A stretch of DNA of 64,000 bases from NCBI GenBank assembly GCA_024449915.1, contig JAMZAV010004545.1, positions 1 through 64,000 on the forward strand, read 5' to 3'. The translations under genes were made by a program, and so were the position numbers. Below are positions 33,130-45,930 of the stretch, in pieces (within the stretch, counting starts at the first letter, position 1; each line of letters opens with the position of its first letter). A model generated the notes under the pieces. It worked only from the letters and a program-made list of their open reading frames with translations, had not been told where the DNA came from and made no database searches. The stretch is from Sweltsa coloradensis (taxonomy: Eukaryota > Arthropoda > Insecta > Plecoptera > Chloroperlidae).

Positions 33130-35383
33130 ACTCGAACACACGTCCTCCTGTTCCCGACTACGACCGCCAGGACTCGCCTCTAGTTTCGGAGAGGAATCTA
33201 CTCCCATACCTTACGTACACATACATACATATGTACTTCGTCTCGTTCCTCGCCTTACTATGTCAGCAGATCCAGGCTCTAGGTCACTAGCAGCCCAGGG
33301 CATAGAACCTGGACGGGTGGCCTCTGTCTCTTACCTCGCCTTACTATGTCAGCAGAGCCAGGCTCTAGGTCACTAGCAACCCAGGGCATAGAACCTGGAC
33401 GGGTGGACTCTGTCTCTTACCTCGCCTTACTATGTCAGCAGAGCCAGGCTCTAGGTCACTAGCAGCCCAGGGCATAGAACCTAGACGGGCGGACTCTGTC
33501 TCGTTCCTCGCCTTACTATGTCAGCAGAGCCAGGCTCTAGGTCACTAGCAGCTTAGGGCATAGAACCTAGACGGGCGGACTCTGTCTCTTACCTCGCCTT
33601 ACTATGTCAGCAGAGCCAGGCTCTAGGTCACAAGCAACCCAGGGCATATAACCTGGACGGGCGGACTCTGTCTCGTTCCTCGCCTTACTATGTCAGCAGA
33701 GCCAGGCTCTAGGTCACTAGCAGCCCAGGACATAGAACCTGGACGGGTGGACTCTGTCTCGTTCCTCGCCTTACTATGACAGCAGAGCCAGGCTCTAGGT
33801 CACTAGCAACCCAGGGCATAGAACCTGGACGGGTGGACTCTGTCTCGTTCCTCGCCTTACTATGTCAGCAGAGCCAGGCTCTAGGTCACAAGCAACCCAG
33901 GGCATATAACCTGGACGGGTGGACTCTGTCTCGTTCCTCGCCTTACTATGTCAGCAGAGCCAGGCTCTAGGTCACTAGCAGCCCAGGACATAGAACCTGG
34001 ACGGGTGGACTCTGTCTCTTACCTCGCCTTACTATGTCAGCAGAGCCAGGCTCTAGGTCACTAGCAGCCCAGGACATAGAACCTGGACGGGTGGACTCTG
34101 TCTCGTTCCTCGCCTTACTATGTCAGCAGAGCCAGGCTCTAGGTCACTACCAACCCAGGGCATAGAACCTGGACGGGTGGACTCTGTCTCTTACCTCGCC
34201 TTACTATGTCAGCAGAGCCAGGCTCTAGGTCACTAGCAGCCCAGGACATAGAACCTGGACGGGTGGACTCTGTCTCGTTCCTCGCCTTACTATGTCAGCA
34301 GAGCCAGCTCTAGGTCACTAGCAGCCCAGGGCATAGAACCTGACGGGTGGACTCTGTCTCTTACCTCGCCTTATTATGTCAGCAGAGCCAGGCTCTAGGT
34401 CACTAGCAGCCCAGGACATAGAACCTGGACGGGTGGACTCTGTCTATTACCTCGCCTTACTATGTCAGCAGAGCCAGGCTCTAGGTCACTAGCAGCCCAG
34501 GACATAGAACCTGGACGGGTGGACTCTGTCTCGTTCCTCGCCTTACTATGTCAGCAGAGCCAGGCTCTAGGTCACTAGCAGCCCAGGGCATAGAACCTGG
34601 ACGGGTGGACTCTGGCTCTTACCTCGCCTGACTATGTCAGCAGAGCCAGGCTCTAGGTCACTAGCAGCCCAGGGCATAGAACCTGGACGGGTGGACTCTG
34701 TCTCTTACCTCGCCTTACTATGTCAGCAGAGCCAGGCTCTAGGTCACTAGCAGCCCAGGACATAGAACCTGGACGGGTGGACTCTGTCTCGTTCCTCGCC
34801 TTCCTATGTCAGCAGAGCCAGGCTCTAGGTCACTAGCAGCCCAGGGCATAGAACCTGGACGGGTGGACTCTGTCTCTTACCTCGCCTTACTATGTCAGCA
34901 GAGCCAGGCTCTAGGTCACTAGCAGCCCAGGGCATAGAACCTGGACGGGTGGACTCTGTCTCTTACCTCGCCTTACTATGTCAGAAGAGCCAGGCTCTAG
35001 GTCACTAGCAGCCCAGGACAAAGAACCTGGACGGGTGGACTCTGTCTCTTACCTCGCCTTACTATGTCAGCAGAGCCAGGCTCTAGGTCACTAGCAGCCC
35101 AGGGCATAGAACCTGGACGGGTGGACTCTGTCGCGTTCCTCGCCTTACTATGTCAGCAGAGCCAGGCTCTAGGTCACTAGCAGCCCAGGGCATAGAACCT
35201 GGACGGGTGGCCTCTGTCTCTTACCTCGCCTTACTATGTCAGCAGAGCCAGGCTCTAGGTCACTAGCAGCCCAGGGCATAGAACCTGGACGGGTGGACTC
35301 TGTCTCGTTGCCTCGCCTTACTATGTCAGCAGAGCCAGGCTCTAGGTCACTAGCAACCCAGGGCATAGAACCTGGACGGGTGG
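33130..35383. repeat. 86-bp satellite array (~25 units) growing out of a SINE head
   Basis: From 33,249 to 35,383 a unit of 86 bp is repeated about 25 times with few changes: ctcgccttactatgtcagca, gagccaggctctaggtcact, agcagcccagggcatagaac, ctggacgggtggactctgtc and tcttac or tcgttc. The last six bases define two variants that are mixed without a simple pattern. Bases 33,130-33,248 are SINE-like body (cgactacgaccgccagg, actcgcctctagtttcgg), and the unit itself aligns with the SINE head (gactttatctcttgaatcgc, cagagccatgctctgggcc, cccagacgggg). Open frames across it are by-products of the repeat. Confidence 0.93.
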
Positions 35384-35584
35384 CCTTGGGATATAGGGGA
35401 TATAGGCGGGGAGAAAAACAGACAGAAATGTAAATGAATCGACTTGAGAAATATGACACATAAAGTGTTATGTTGTGCTTCGTACGATTTTGTAAGTTAA
35501 TGATTATAAGTTGGTTTTTTAGTTACGCTGTATTTTTAATAATAAAATAGAAAAAAAATCTAGCAGTTTTTTAGTTTATTTTAA

Positions 35585-35775
35585 TAACTGGCGCGTTACC
35601 CGTTAGCTCATAATGCGCCACTCACACCTATAAGGGATGAATGGAGGAAAGGCCCATGCTGGTCAGAACCAGCCACAGATTGGGGATGGGGAGGGTCCTA
35701 ACGACGATTGACAGAGCTCGCCTCTAGTTTCAGGGAGTACTCTTCTTATTGTTAGATGATGTTTGCGATATCAAA
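35585..35775 (-). mobile_element. SINE-like repeat copy, partial
   Basis: The tail block ggcgcgttacccgttagctc, gaaccagccacagattggg, gacgattgacagagctcgcc and gatgatgtttgcgatat are present; the head is cut off after that. Confidence 0.7.
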
Positions 35776-35814
35776 TATACATTATTAAGTATTGAATCTA
35801 GACACACCCCAGCA

Positions 35815-36200
35815 AACACAGTTCTACTGGGCCAGTGCTAGACCGGTTTCCAGTTGCCGGTATGCACTGTGCCAGGCCAGTACATGGAAATCTGTACTGG
35901 CCCTGTTAAAATGTGTCGCGGCGGCCGGTGCAAGGCATGGTACCGGCATTGTCTCACTGTGCCAGTGCCTAGCCAGCACTGGGCATGTGAATGTGCTCAT
36001 ATCAACCCAGCCAAAATTTACTGCCAGAATGAACCCAGCCAGTGCCATGCCAGTACTCATCATGAACCCAGCCAGTGCCATGCCAGTAACCATCATGAAC
36101 CCAGCCAGTGCCATGCCAGTAACCATCACGAACCTAGCCAGTACCCAGCATGTGCCATGCCAGTACTTATCATGAACCTAGCCAGTACCCATCTAACGTG
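35815..36200. repeat. CCAGT-rich DNA with 33-bp minisatellite
   Basis: The motif gccagtgcc/gccagtac recurs throughout. From about 36,028 a 33-bp unit (gaacccagccagtgccatgc, cagtaaccatcat) is repeated about 3-4 times, decaying to the right. Because 33 is a multiple of three, open frames run across it on both strands with an 11-residue period. I see no other sign of coding. Confidence 0.8.
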
Positions 36201-36249
36201 ATACCATATGCCTACAGCCACATGGACATGCCTAGCCTGAACGCAGCTA

Positions 36250-39200
36250 GTCATGCCTACTATTATGAACACTTACTTCCTATCCATGCCTCTTGTATAG
36301 TGTCAGATTCATACCAAGTCTAAACTTGGCATATCCATGGTCATGTCAAAGGATCTGTACCTAAAGCTAACAAAACATAAATAAGAATATACAGATATCT
36401 GGGATATCTTACCAGAGTATGAATATGTAGCACACCCAGATTGATCCGAATCAAATCTAAATGAAACCAAAATATGCACATACTGTATCAGAAGCTAGAT
36501 ACAACTTCTAAAATATATGAAGGATAAGACAGAAAAGGTTAACAACGCATCTGCACTTACATTGTTCTAGCTAGTCTCTTTCTAATAAAAGAACCAGAAT
36601 AAAAAATACAAACAATATCTGAATTTTGTAATCAATTTGTTAAGTGCAAATAAGTTATTATGGCAAGGAAGGTTTCTGTTGTGAGAATATGTCAGGGGCA
36701 CAACTCAACAAGAGTGTCTATAGGTTTTGAAAGCACTTGACATAGACTGTTGAGTTTCTCTCCGTTTCTCTGAACTATGAGCAGGTCATTAGGCATAATA
36801 AAAAATAACTGCACCTTCATTTCAAGCATTTATTACTTTCTACACTATTCACATTCATATTGCATGGATGCATGGATAATGATAAGTTAATAATGATGTA
36901 TTATGCAAATTAAGAACCAACAATTGTAGACACTTAAAAAGACTAAACATTTAACTTGTATCTTAGGTTTGATTCAACAACATGGGATGAACTGGAGTTT
37001 ATGAGATTCGCAGTAAGCGGTGCGGTATGGTCCGTGTCATACAACAGAACTGGAGATCAAGCATGGTGCAACTGTTGTACAATAGCCATGGATAAAAATT
37101 AAAAAGAATTTTACTAAACAGTAAACAGTAAAATTTTCAACATTGAGGCCTATGGGCCATAGCCAATTTCTACAAAATAAAATTTAGAAATTGTATGCAC
37201 TTGATTGACTACATTTGCATGCAGTAGCCAATTAGTCATACTCTCCAGTTCACAATTTATTAGTGCAAGTAAAGGCAGATCCAGTATCCACACAAAAACA
37301 ACACATATACATAAGGTTTTAACGCGTAGTGAATAAGCGCGCCGGAAAGCACAAAGAATTTATGTCAAGATATAGGTATTACTCGTCTTCCAAGTTTTTT
37401 GCAGTGTCCATTATCACCTCTTTAATTACGTATATACTGGTTGAAGGTTATCCATAGATTATTACTAGTACATATAACAATTTTACCAATCAATGTTTAT
37501 AATATAATTATGCTAATAATGCTCCAAGTCCTACAAACTTTACATATTTATTACGGAGATGTAGTTGACTGTAGTAGTCAAGCCTTTCGAAGTAGATGCT
37601 ACGTATGACTCAACTTTTTTGTACGTAGTCATGTTGTAAAGTTGAAAATTGTTCAACTTTCTTACGCATTAAAACAGTGTGTTATGCGTTAAAACAAGTG
37701 ATGTGAGTCGATAAATTTACCGGTCAGAGAATTTACCGTAAATTTACCGTGCATGTCGGTAAAATGGTAAGATTTTCCATCATTATATTCTAAAGACTAA
37801 TAAGAACCTACACAACAAGAATGCAGTGGAAATAAGTCAATTAACACTTGAAAAAATTCAATCAATAAATCCGAAAATAGCTTTTCATACTCCAGTCTAT
37901 TTCATTAGATGAGGCCAAATCATTCATTCCAATTGAAACTATTTTTATTTTCTTTATTTAACCATACAAAGATAATAAAATTAACACATTATTGTTTAGT
38001 TTGTAGTACTTAGGCTACTTTGTATGGAACAGTAAATAAATATACGGGTGAATATATTTTCTTTTAATTGATATACACCTTCCTCATCTCAAAAACTATT
38101 TACGTCTATGCCAATTGCCAATATGCTTAATATTACCAAAATACAAATTTTACCGTTTTTCGGTAAGTTTACCGGTAAATTACCCAAGTTTTAAATTTAC
38201 AGTAAATCCACATCACTAGTTTAAACAGTAGGTTTCTTTGTTTGCGGACCTAGTGTTAACACTAAAAAAGTCAGTGTCTACACTTTACACTGGTTTCTAG
38301 GCTAGTGTTATGAGTGCCAGTTTTAACACTGAAACGAACGAACGGACCAAAATGGCTCATTTCACAAAAGTGTGTACGAACGAACAAACCTAATGTCTTA
38401 AAACTATAGCACAGTTGTACGACGAATGTACGTGTTCCTTCATGTTCCAACATTACGACTATGCGTTAAAACCTTATGTTTACGTGTTATGTTCTTGTGT
38501 GGATCCGCCTTAAAAGAAATAGATATTAATCTTAAAACAGCATAAATCAACAGTACTATAAGTGATTCTATCCTATTAAACCAAGCATGTAAGTTTTACA
38601 TTTCCTTTTCTCCTCTTTCTGTAAAACGAACAATGATGTTTAAGTCCTGGCAACTGTTGTTTACGATGGTCAATTTAAAAACTGCTCATTTATCATACTT
38701 GACTAAAAATGTGTAAAATTTTATCTAACTAAAAACACATTAAAAAAGTAGGCTACTGCAACTTAATATTATTAATAACATAATAAATAATAAACATTAT
38801 TATGAACAGAATATTTTACATTTATGGACCAGTTGTAATTGAGGCACTGGGAGGATAAGTAGGGCGTAATTCAGAAAACTTTGTTTCGAGATAAATGACA
38901 AAAATATTTCATAAAAGTGGAAGAATGGCATAACTTCTCTGCTTAAAATGGCATTATAGAAGAAGGGCGTAACATTGTTGCAATTATGAGGCTCAATCTA
39001 TCGGTCGCATTTACAACCTCTAAGCGGCAATGGATGCAGGTTCGGCGCCACTTTCATATGAAACGATCTCCGCACGATGGGCGTAAGTCGAGTAATGCCC
39101 TTCTTCGTCCCAGAGCCTCAATTGCTACACAGGTACTTTTTTTACAACCATTTAAGTTGCACTTTCTAAATTTGCAAAAAAAAAAACTACTACAGCATCA

Positions 39201-40505
39201 ATGATATTGATTTCAGTAGAATTAAATTTTCTGAATTAAACTAAGGCCTTAATAAGTTAATATGGTATCACAAAGTATACCTCAAACTAGTAAACTCGCA
39301 CACATTTCTCTTTTATGCCCAACGGCAACACTGGACACTAACTACGTATGAACATTGTTCAATGTACTGATCAGTTGTACAAAGTACAAGCAACATTTCA
39401 TGTATAAAATCTTAACTATTTCCGTTCACTTCAGTGCATTTACTGAATTAAATGCAGGATAACTAACGGTATGCCTGCTCTGCTAGTAAACTAACACTAG
39501 TTACCTTCGTCCTATCACGATACGACAATTACACTACAGTAAACTCTCGATATTCATAACTGGTTTATCGAAATTCCGCAATGAAAGTAACTAGGCCTTT
39601 ACGTACCTAGTACACAAACTCTAGCCAAATTAATAGGTCAGTACATGTTAAATCAAACAGGTACCTAATATGAATTGCAAGTATTCATATTGTCCAGCCA
39701 ACTCTTCTCTTTACGCAAGGTGAATAGTAGTAATAAAACGGCAAGTCTGTTGTAGAGTGTTTGATCTAAGTCATGCGCGCGCGCACACACACACACCTCT
39801 TCCCACCAAAGCCCATCGAGTTTCCCTTCAAGCGCTCGTCATTAAACTTTTGAAATAATTAAATTGTAAAAAACCAATGCATTTAAAAGACAACATTTCA
39901 AAGAAACAATGTACCGTACCATAATAAATAGTTTAAGAATAACTCTTTTGATGAGAAAGAATTAATTTGGGAAGCAAAAACTTTAAAGAGTTTTTACTTA
40001 GACCAATTCCCTAGTAAATAGTAAAAGAATAAAAAAAAAAACTGTAGGCAGTGTTTGTTGTGATTTTGGGGCCTTAAATCACTGGAAAATATACATGGCT
40101 GTCTTAACAGATTTCCAAATGGCACAAATAGGATTGTGACTTGAAGTCAATTATTTGATTCAACATTCATGTTGAAGCAAAAAAAAGACTTGATTTATGA
40201 TTTGCCATCTTAAATCGAAATAGTAGTTCCGACATTGAAATTTCCGTGCATTGCGTAATTTTGAATATCTCGTCCAGAGTGCACGGTCGATGGTCGTAAT
40301 GGCAACTCTGTACACAAAGCACATGTTGTATCCGGCAAGTGTGCTCATGCGCATGCGCGAGTAAAAATATCTCAAATAAATGTATTTTTGTGCCAAAATG
40401 TAGGTAGCTTTTTACTTTGATTTTTTTATACCAAAATTAATTATTTTTTTCTAATGAGATGAAGGACCTTTTACCGGTATTTGTCATTTTTCTTGGTCCC
40501 TAGAC
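36250..40505. other. unassigned non-coding region
   Basis: No gene is supported. Visible items: short cg/ca dinucleotide runs at 39,776-39,797; cagtaaactctcgatattc at 39,536, which resembles one terminus of pogo/Tigger-type transposons but has no partner end; and a run of taccgt/accggtaa motifs near 37,720-37,760 and 38,150-38,210. Possible low-copy intergenic or intronic DNA. Confidence 0.5.
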
Positions 40506-40509
40506 TTGG

Positions 40510-41905
40510 ATGAATGTAATTATGAACCCTTTAATCCTGTCAAATTAGAATTGTTGGGAGGAAAAAATTGCGATGTCGCTGAATTTTTGCAGAGACCTTT
40601 CTCAAAGGATACTTATCAACATACTAAAACTCCCCTACAATCGGACTGGAGCTTCGGCCGCCATATTGGAAAATGGTGGCCAAAAAGTGTTTGTTATCGA
40701 ATATCTCAATGGCAAAAATATTCCCCATTTAATTCCCTACAAAACAGGTGTCGTCTATAGTTTTGGTAGGGGCAAAGGTTACGTCACAAAACCGTGGTTT
40801 ATATGTTGCTTATTGGAGTACCAGCTTATTTCCAAATTATCACGCCCACCATCAAACAATGCCCGGTAAATCCGTAAGAAATCGATTTAAATACAAAAGG
40901 ACTTTTTTACGGGGTTCATGAAAGCTTCCATTAGTATTTTAAAAAATCAGGTCTGCGAAATCGAATTTTGCATTTACCGGAATTTGTTTTTTTCCGTTGT
41001 TAGCATTTCCTCAAAAATACCATATTTTACTGTCCATTATTAAACACTAAATAGCATTGGACGAAAAATTCTTTCTACGCACATTGAAATGACTTAAATA
41101 ATGATCCGATTACAACCAAAGTTTAAATCCAATATGGCTGATAATTCCTAATATTCACAATATGAATACTGTTTTCGTGCTGTTTTTACACTCTTTTTTT
41201 ACATAATTCACTTTGATGTTGTGGATATTAGGAATTAGCAGCCATATTGGATTTAAACTTTGGTTGTAATCGGATCATTATTTGAGTCATTTCAATGTGC
41301 GTAGGAAGAATTTTTCCTCCAATGCTATTTAGTGCTTAATAATGGACAGTCAAAAAGGGCATTTTTGAGGAAATGCCAACAATGGAAAAACCCAAATTTC
41401 GGTAAATGCAAAATTCGATTTCGCAGACCTGATTTTTTAAAAATACTAATGGAAGCTTTTATGAACCCCGTATAAAAGTCCTTTTGTATTTAAATCGATT
41501 TCTTACGGATTTACCGGGCATTGTTTGATGCTGGGCGTGAAAATTTGGAAATAAGCTGGTACTCCAATGAGCAACATAAAAACCACGATTTTGTGACGTA
41601 ACCTTTGCCCCTACCAAAACTATAGACGACACCTGTTTTGTAGGGAATTAAATGGGGAATATTTTTGCCATTGAGATATTTTATCTATCTCAAACCAAGT
41701 TTGGAGATATTCGATAACAAAACACCTTTTGGCCGCCCATTTTCTAATATGGCGGCCGAAGCTCCAGTTCCGATTGTAGGGGAGTTTTAGTATGTTTGAT
41801 ATATCCTTTAATGAAGGTCTTGCAAAATTAGGGGACATCGCAATTTTTTCCTCCAAACGTCAATATACGATCTTATTTGACAGGATTACTTACAATGATT
41901 CTAAT
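40510..41905. mobile_element. 1.4-kb foldback (palindromic) element
   Basis: Inverted arms 40,510-41,160 and 41,219-41,905 surround a 58-bp spacer. Paired landmarks: attcctaatattcacaa with ttgtggatattaggaat at the centre, and gcttcggccgccatattgg with the ...atatggcggccgaagc stretch near 41,745. Relative to the left arm, the right arm has about 30 extra bases near 41,690. Open frames in the two arms are partial mirror images and not supported as genes. It is unrelated to the 5.7-8.0-kb foldback as far as I can see. Confidence 0.8.
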
Positions 41906-41994
41906 TTTAAATTCCCCAAAAAATCCCCCAAAAGAAAATTTCCCAGGGGGGGGAGGGGCGCCAATTGTGATGTGTTGTAGTCTCTTGAGTTACC

Positions 41995-42240
41995 GCAATG
42001 TTGTCTGTGTTACTGGGGGACCCCCCCCCCCATGGTTAGACTCAACAAGGGGTGCCTCCAAATTGGATGGGTCTACACTCACGGAATTGTCCGACTCGCT
42101 CAAATTGGCAGACCGTAAATGATCAGATTCATCACTCGACTCTAAAACCACTGCAGCTTCGTCACAAGATGAGTATGACTCTAAAACCACTGCAGCTTCA
42201 TCACTAGATGAGTATGACTCTAAAACCACCCCCTCCACTT
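41995..42240 (-). CDS. possible acidic coding fragment with 13-residue repeats
   Basis: A minus-strand open frame of 82 residues includes about two and a half copies of a 39-bp tandem unit (tatgactctaaaaccactgc ... , 42,130-42,230), giving VVLESYSSSDEAA-type 13-residue repeats, followed by a Ser/Asp/Glu-rich stretch. It could be a fragment of an acidic N-terminal region or just an in-frame minisatellite. Function unknown. Confidence 0.25.
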
Positions 42241-42259
42241 CACTCTTTTATATTGTGGT

Positions 42260-44140
42260 GTGTTTGTTGGGGGGGCAGTTGAGTTTGTCACTATTTCAAC
42301 TCGAAGAAATGATCGTTAGCTTTGACGCGACGATCTCGTCCTCCATCCCTGTCAACCGCATTCAAGGGGGGGGGGGAGCCCGGGTTTAAATTATCGCATT
42401 CTACGTCGTGCCTTGCACTGCAGGGAAGTTGGTTTTTTAGAGCACTGAAAACAACACAGGAATATAGGCTACAGTAATTAATAATTAGCATATGGATCAC
42501 AAGTAAGAAATAGTTTCCAGAGCATTACAGATCCATTTTCCAGGAAAATTTGTATGTGATTAGCTATAATTTGGCTATACGTTTTTACCTATTTGTATTA
42601 AATTGAAATTGTGTGTTCTAAGACAGTTGCAAACTTCTTTCATAACTGAGAGTTCACTTTGTACACACTAAAATTATTGTGAATACCAAAGATTGAAAGA
42701 TTTTTTACTAACATCATTAGGCCTACTAGGCTATACTTGACAAACATTATATTTACTTTCTTGGCAATTTTAATTAAGTTACCCTTGAACATCACACCAG
42801 GTGAAAAAAGAACTCAAGAAGTAGGATATAGGCCAATGTCACTATTTTTTTTCATAAAATTTTATAACTTACGAGTTATCATCAAAAAAATTTTTCGAAC
42901 TGGCAAACAGATGTCCTTCTCCCGCCAATCCCGTTGAGTTTTAATGCAGGTCAGTAGATATGTTTCTACATTAAACTGTCCTTGTTGCCGTTACACGTTT
43001 TTTCCCACCCAAATCCCTCAAGTATTAACCCTAACAAGAAACATAAATAAATTTTTAAACGACTGCACATGTCTGTATTCTTTTAACATAGGCCATCACA
43101 GCAACAATGGTACAAAGATTTGCTGCGCCATAGACTTGCGTCCTCAGTACGACGGTAAATTTGGGCCTGTGGTGTGTGTGACTTTAGTGTGGAAAAAAAC
43201 ATCGCGTCAGTCTCAAGGTCATACTGACGTGGTTTATATCGCAGTCTAACCTTGTCGTCAAATCGGAGAAATGATCGCAACATAAGTGGTGTCGACACAG
43301 CAAGCCTCTAGAGCGATGCACAGTCCCATAGTGCGCACGAGTGTGGAACTAGCAGCGAGTGTTGCGGCGGCAGCGCCTTCTACTGGTGAAAAGACGTACT
43401 TATGCGCGTTACACAAATATCGGAATCAACTGAAGTCTGTTTGCCAAATTGTCGCGTACCCTAAAAAGTTAAGAAAACAAAATGGAACTAGCCTCGGCCC
43501 GGCGACCTTTCGCATTGCAGTCAGTCGCTCTACGTCCTACTCCACTTGGTGCGATAGAATGGTGTCACTTGACTGGACTATAAGCACAATTAAATACTCC
43601 TATGATACCACAATAATTTAATTAACCCCGCTTGAACGTAAAATAGTATACTATACAGCGTACAGGCGTAAAGATGCACACAGCATGGCAACTGAGCCGG
43701 ACTACATCATCCATGGCTTTTCCTGGGAGTAACTTTGCTTGGTAAAATTATGTTCATGAGGGGTTATCAGTACGGTATTTTCGACACAAATGCTTAAAAT
43801 AGCTGGAATATCAAACGTTTACAATAAATAAAACCGGTAACATTACACGTACTTAACCATTTTATCAGAACTTTGGTGTCTTTCAAAATTATATGAGACC
43901 GGCTAGCTCGTTGAGCGGATTTCAATGGCAGACCTGTGTCCTTCATATGAAAAGAGCACTATGCACTATTCGGCTCTTCGAAATCTGTTGAAGGAGCTCC
44001 GTGTTCCTTAAGATTTGGCGGGACATATCAGATCATCAGTCCTAATTTTTGCCAGAGCACCTGTAGAAAAATTTGCACAATATAAGTAAACAGCAAGTCT
44101 TATTCCTTGATTTGGTTAACACTCCCGTAGGTGGAATTGT
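42260..44140. other. unassigned non-coding region
   Basis: No supported gene or repeat family. It has a G run near 42,366-42,376 and scattered TAGGCC-type octamers from 42,715 on. Open frames of up to 111 residues (43,286-43,621) lack domain features. Confidence 0.45.
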
Positions 44141-44265
44141 TAATATTTAATACAATCCAGAAATTAAAAGATTGGTTAAGAAACCTATCTGGAATGTGGG
44201 AGACTCGGGTTCGAACCACGAACGGATAAACAAATTTTTAAATTTCTGGATTGTATTAAATATTA
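44141..44265. repeat. 125-bp hairpin with tRNA-like core
   Basis: A perfect 25-bp inverted repeat (taatatttaatacaatccag + aaatt at 44,141-44,165; inverse at 44,241-44,265) encloses 75 bases. These contain gattggttaagaaac and gggttcgaaccac in that order and about 40 bases apart, resembling the A and B boxes of a tRNA-derived promoter. It could be a MITE or a tRNA-related retroposon in a palindromic context. Confidence 0.65.
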
Positions 44266-44780
44266 GCAAACTTGTCTTTTTGTTAGTAGGGCCTACTGGT
44301 TAATACAAGGTGGACAGCTCAGTGTTTAAAATAGATGCATTAGTTTGTTATTCTTTATAATGAATAACCTCGAGACTCCTCACTCTTGGCATTTTGGTTT
44401 GAATAGGAACCTTGTCCGTGCATGTCAGCAAGTTTAAATATACCACGCTCCGCCGGGAGCGCACCTCATCCGCGCACGCTATTGGCTAGAGTCAACTCGT
44501 TACTGACCAATCACGCCGCCGGAAGTCAGAGGCAGAGCCACATCCGACATAAACAAAGATGACTGAAATACTTCAGATCCACACTAATCACGGAAAGTTT
44601 TAATAGTAAAAGTGCTCCAATGGAATGTTCTGCCCCAATTTCTATTATCGGGATTGTTGATCAGAAATGTTAGTGACATACACGCAACCGAACCAATAAA
44701 GGATATTTATTTTTGACGCAGTGCATCCACATCATCTCCTGTTCCTCAGTAGATCCTATGCCTAGCCCAGTATGTACCAT

Positions 44781-45487
44781 AACTAGGAAACACTCAGTAG
44801 GACGCATTGATAAGCGAGCACGTGCTATAGCTAGACCCACATTGCACATTTTTATCATTTTTAAAATTTGCAACGTTCGCTGTCCACCGGGATATGTTTC
44901 CAATATTATTTATTATTGCCAAGGTATTTGGGTGAAACCCCGGGGTAAACCTTTACTTTGTGGATAAAATCCACCGCCATCTAGAGGACGCTTGACATCA
45001 TTTTCCTTTGGAAAACTATTTTAACTCCTTGTAACAAATAATCCACTGCTTCCTTGATAGTATTTTGATTACTTTCAGTGGCAGTGCATAGTGCACCAAC
45101 GTGCGACTTTTCGTTGCCATGGTACGTTTCTTTTGTTAAATGTAATTCCATCTACACTACTTTCGGATCAAAATAAAATTAACATATTCGTGACGCGGAC
45201 GGCATTCTAAATGATGTGGCACCGCATATTTTGTCACCATTTATAGTTTGAAAAAAAAACCTTTGAATTAACTTATGTAACTTCTTGAACGTTTTTTGCC
45301 ACAAAACTATGGCATTTCATCGAGAACGAAGCTTGCGGATGTCAAATTTCAACTCGATCCGACACTCCGTTTGAACGTTATGGCGAGACATACAAACAAA
45401 CAAACAAAAAAACAAACAAACAAAAAACAAAACGAGTGACAATTTTTTCCGTTAGAGTCAAATGGAAAAGTTTGCTTCGCTCGCTTA
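44781..45487 (-). repeat. GAGCGAAGCGAGCG repeat, copy C
   Basis: An inverted full-length copy of the family at 13,315: aactaggaaacactcag at the left corresponds to the 3' end, gagcacgtgctatagctaga and the gccatctagaggac stretch follow, and gcttcgctcgctta at 45,475-45,487 is the 5' end. Confidence 0.8.
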
Positions 45488-45930
45488 ATAATTGTGTAGG
45501 TTCATCAATAAGAAAGAAGCATCAGTTGAGAAAACATGTAGGTACAGAATAATATTTAAAATTTACTGGTATCACTCGGAATACGCTTAGGCCTACCTTG
45601 CACCGTCTGTGTACTCGGACACGCAAGTTGTAGGCCTAGGCCCTGTGAAATGAAACAACGTGCATTTGAAGATTTGTCGAATAAGCCTACTTCGTAAAAA
45701 TTCAAATAGTACCTACTTTGAATACTTTGCAGATTCAAATAGTTACTAGGCCTATTCGAATTTTGAATCAAATATGAATAGTAAATTATTCTACTTAAAA
45801 ATTTTTGAATATTTGCACACCCCTAGCCTACATGTTTTCAATGCAAACTTCAAACTTTAACACTTTTAAATTATACTGTAAGTAACAGTAAGCCATTTAT
45901 GTCATGTTAATAAATTAATTGATTACTCAC
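45488..45930. other. unassigned spacer
   Basis: AT-rich, with ttcgaat-type motifs near 45,667-45,780. No gene or known repeat is recognised. It would be intron if the exon at 45,931 is real. Confidence 0.4.

Noticed and set aside
33249..35383. CRISPR-like regular repeats
   Set aside because: Units are contiguous with no unique spacers, and the context is eukaryotic.
33776..35459. Repetitive peptide frames (SAEPGSRSLA-type) across 33.8-35.5 kb
   Set aside because: They arise from the 86-bp satellite; 86 is not a multiple of three and frames do not persist beyond about two units.
39530..39600. pogo/Tigger-type transposon end (cagtaaactctcgatattc)
   Set aside because: No matching inverted end or TA duplication was found nearby, so only a suggestion is left in the region note.
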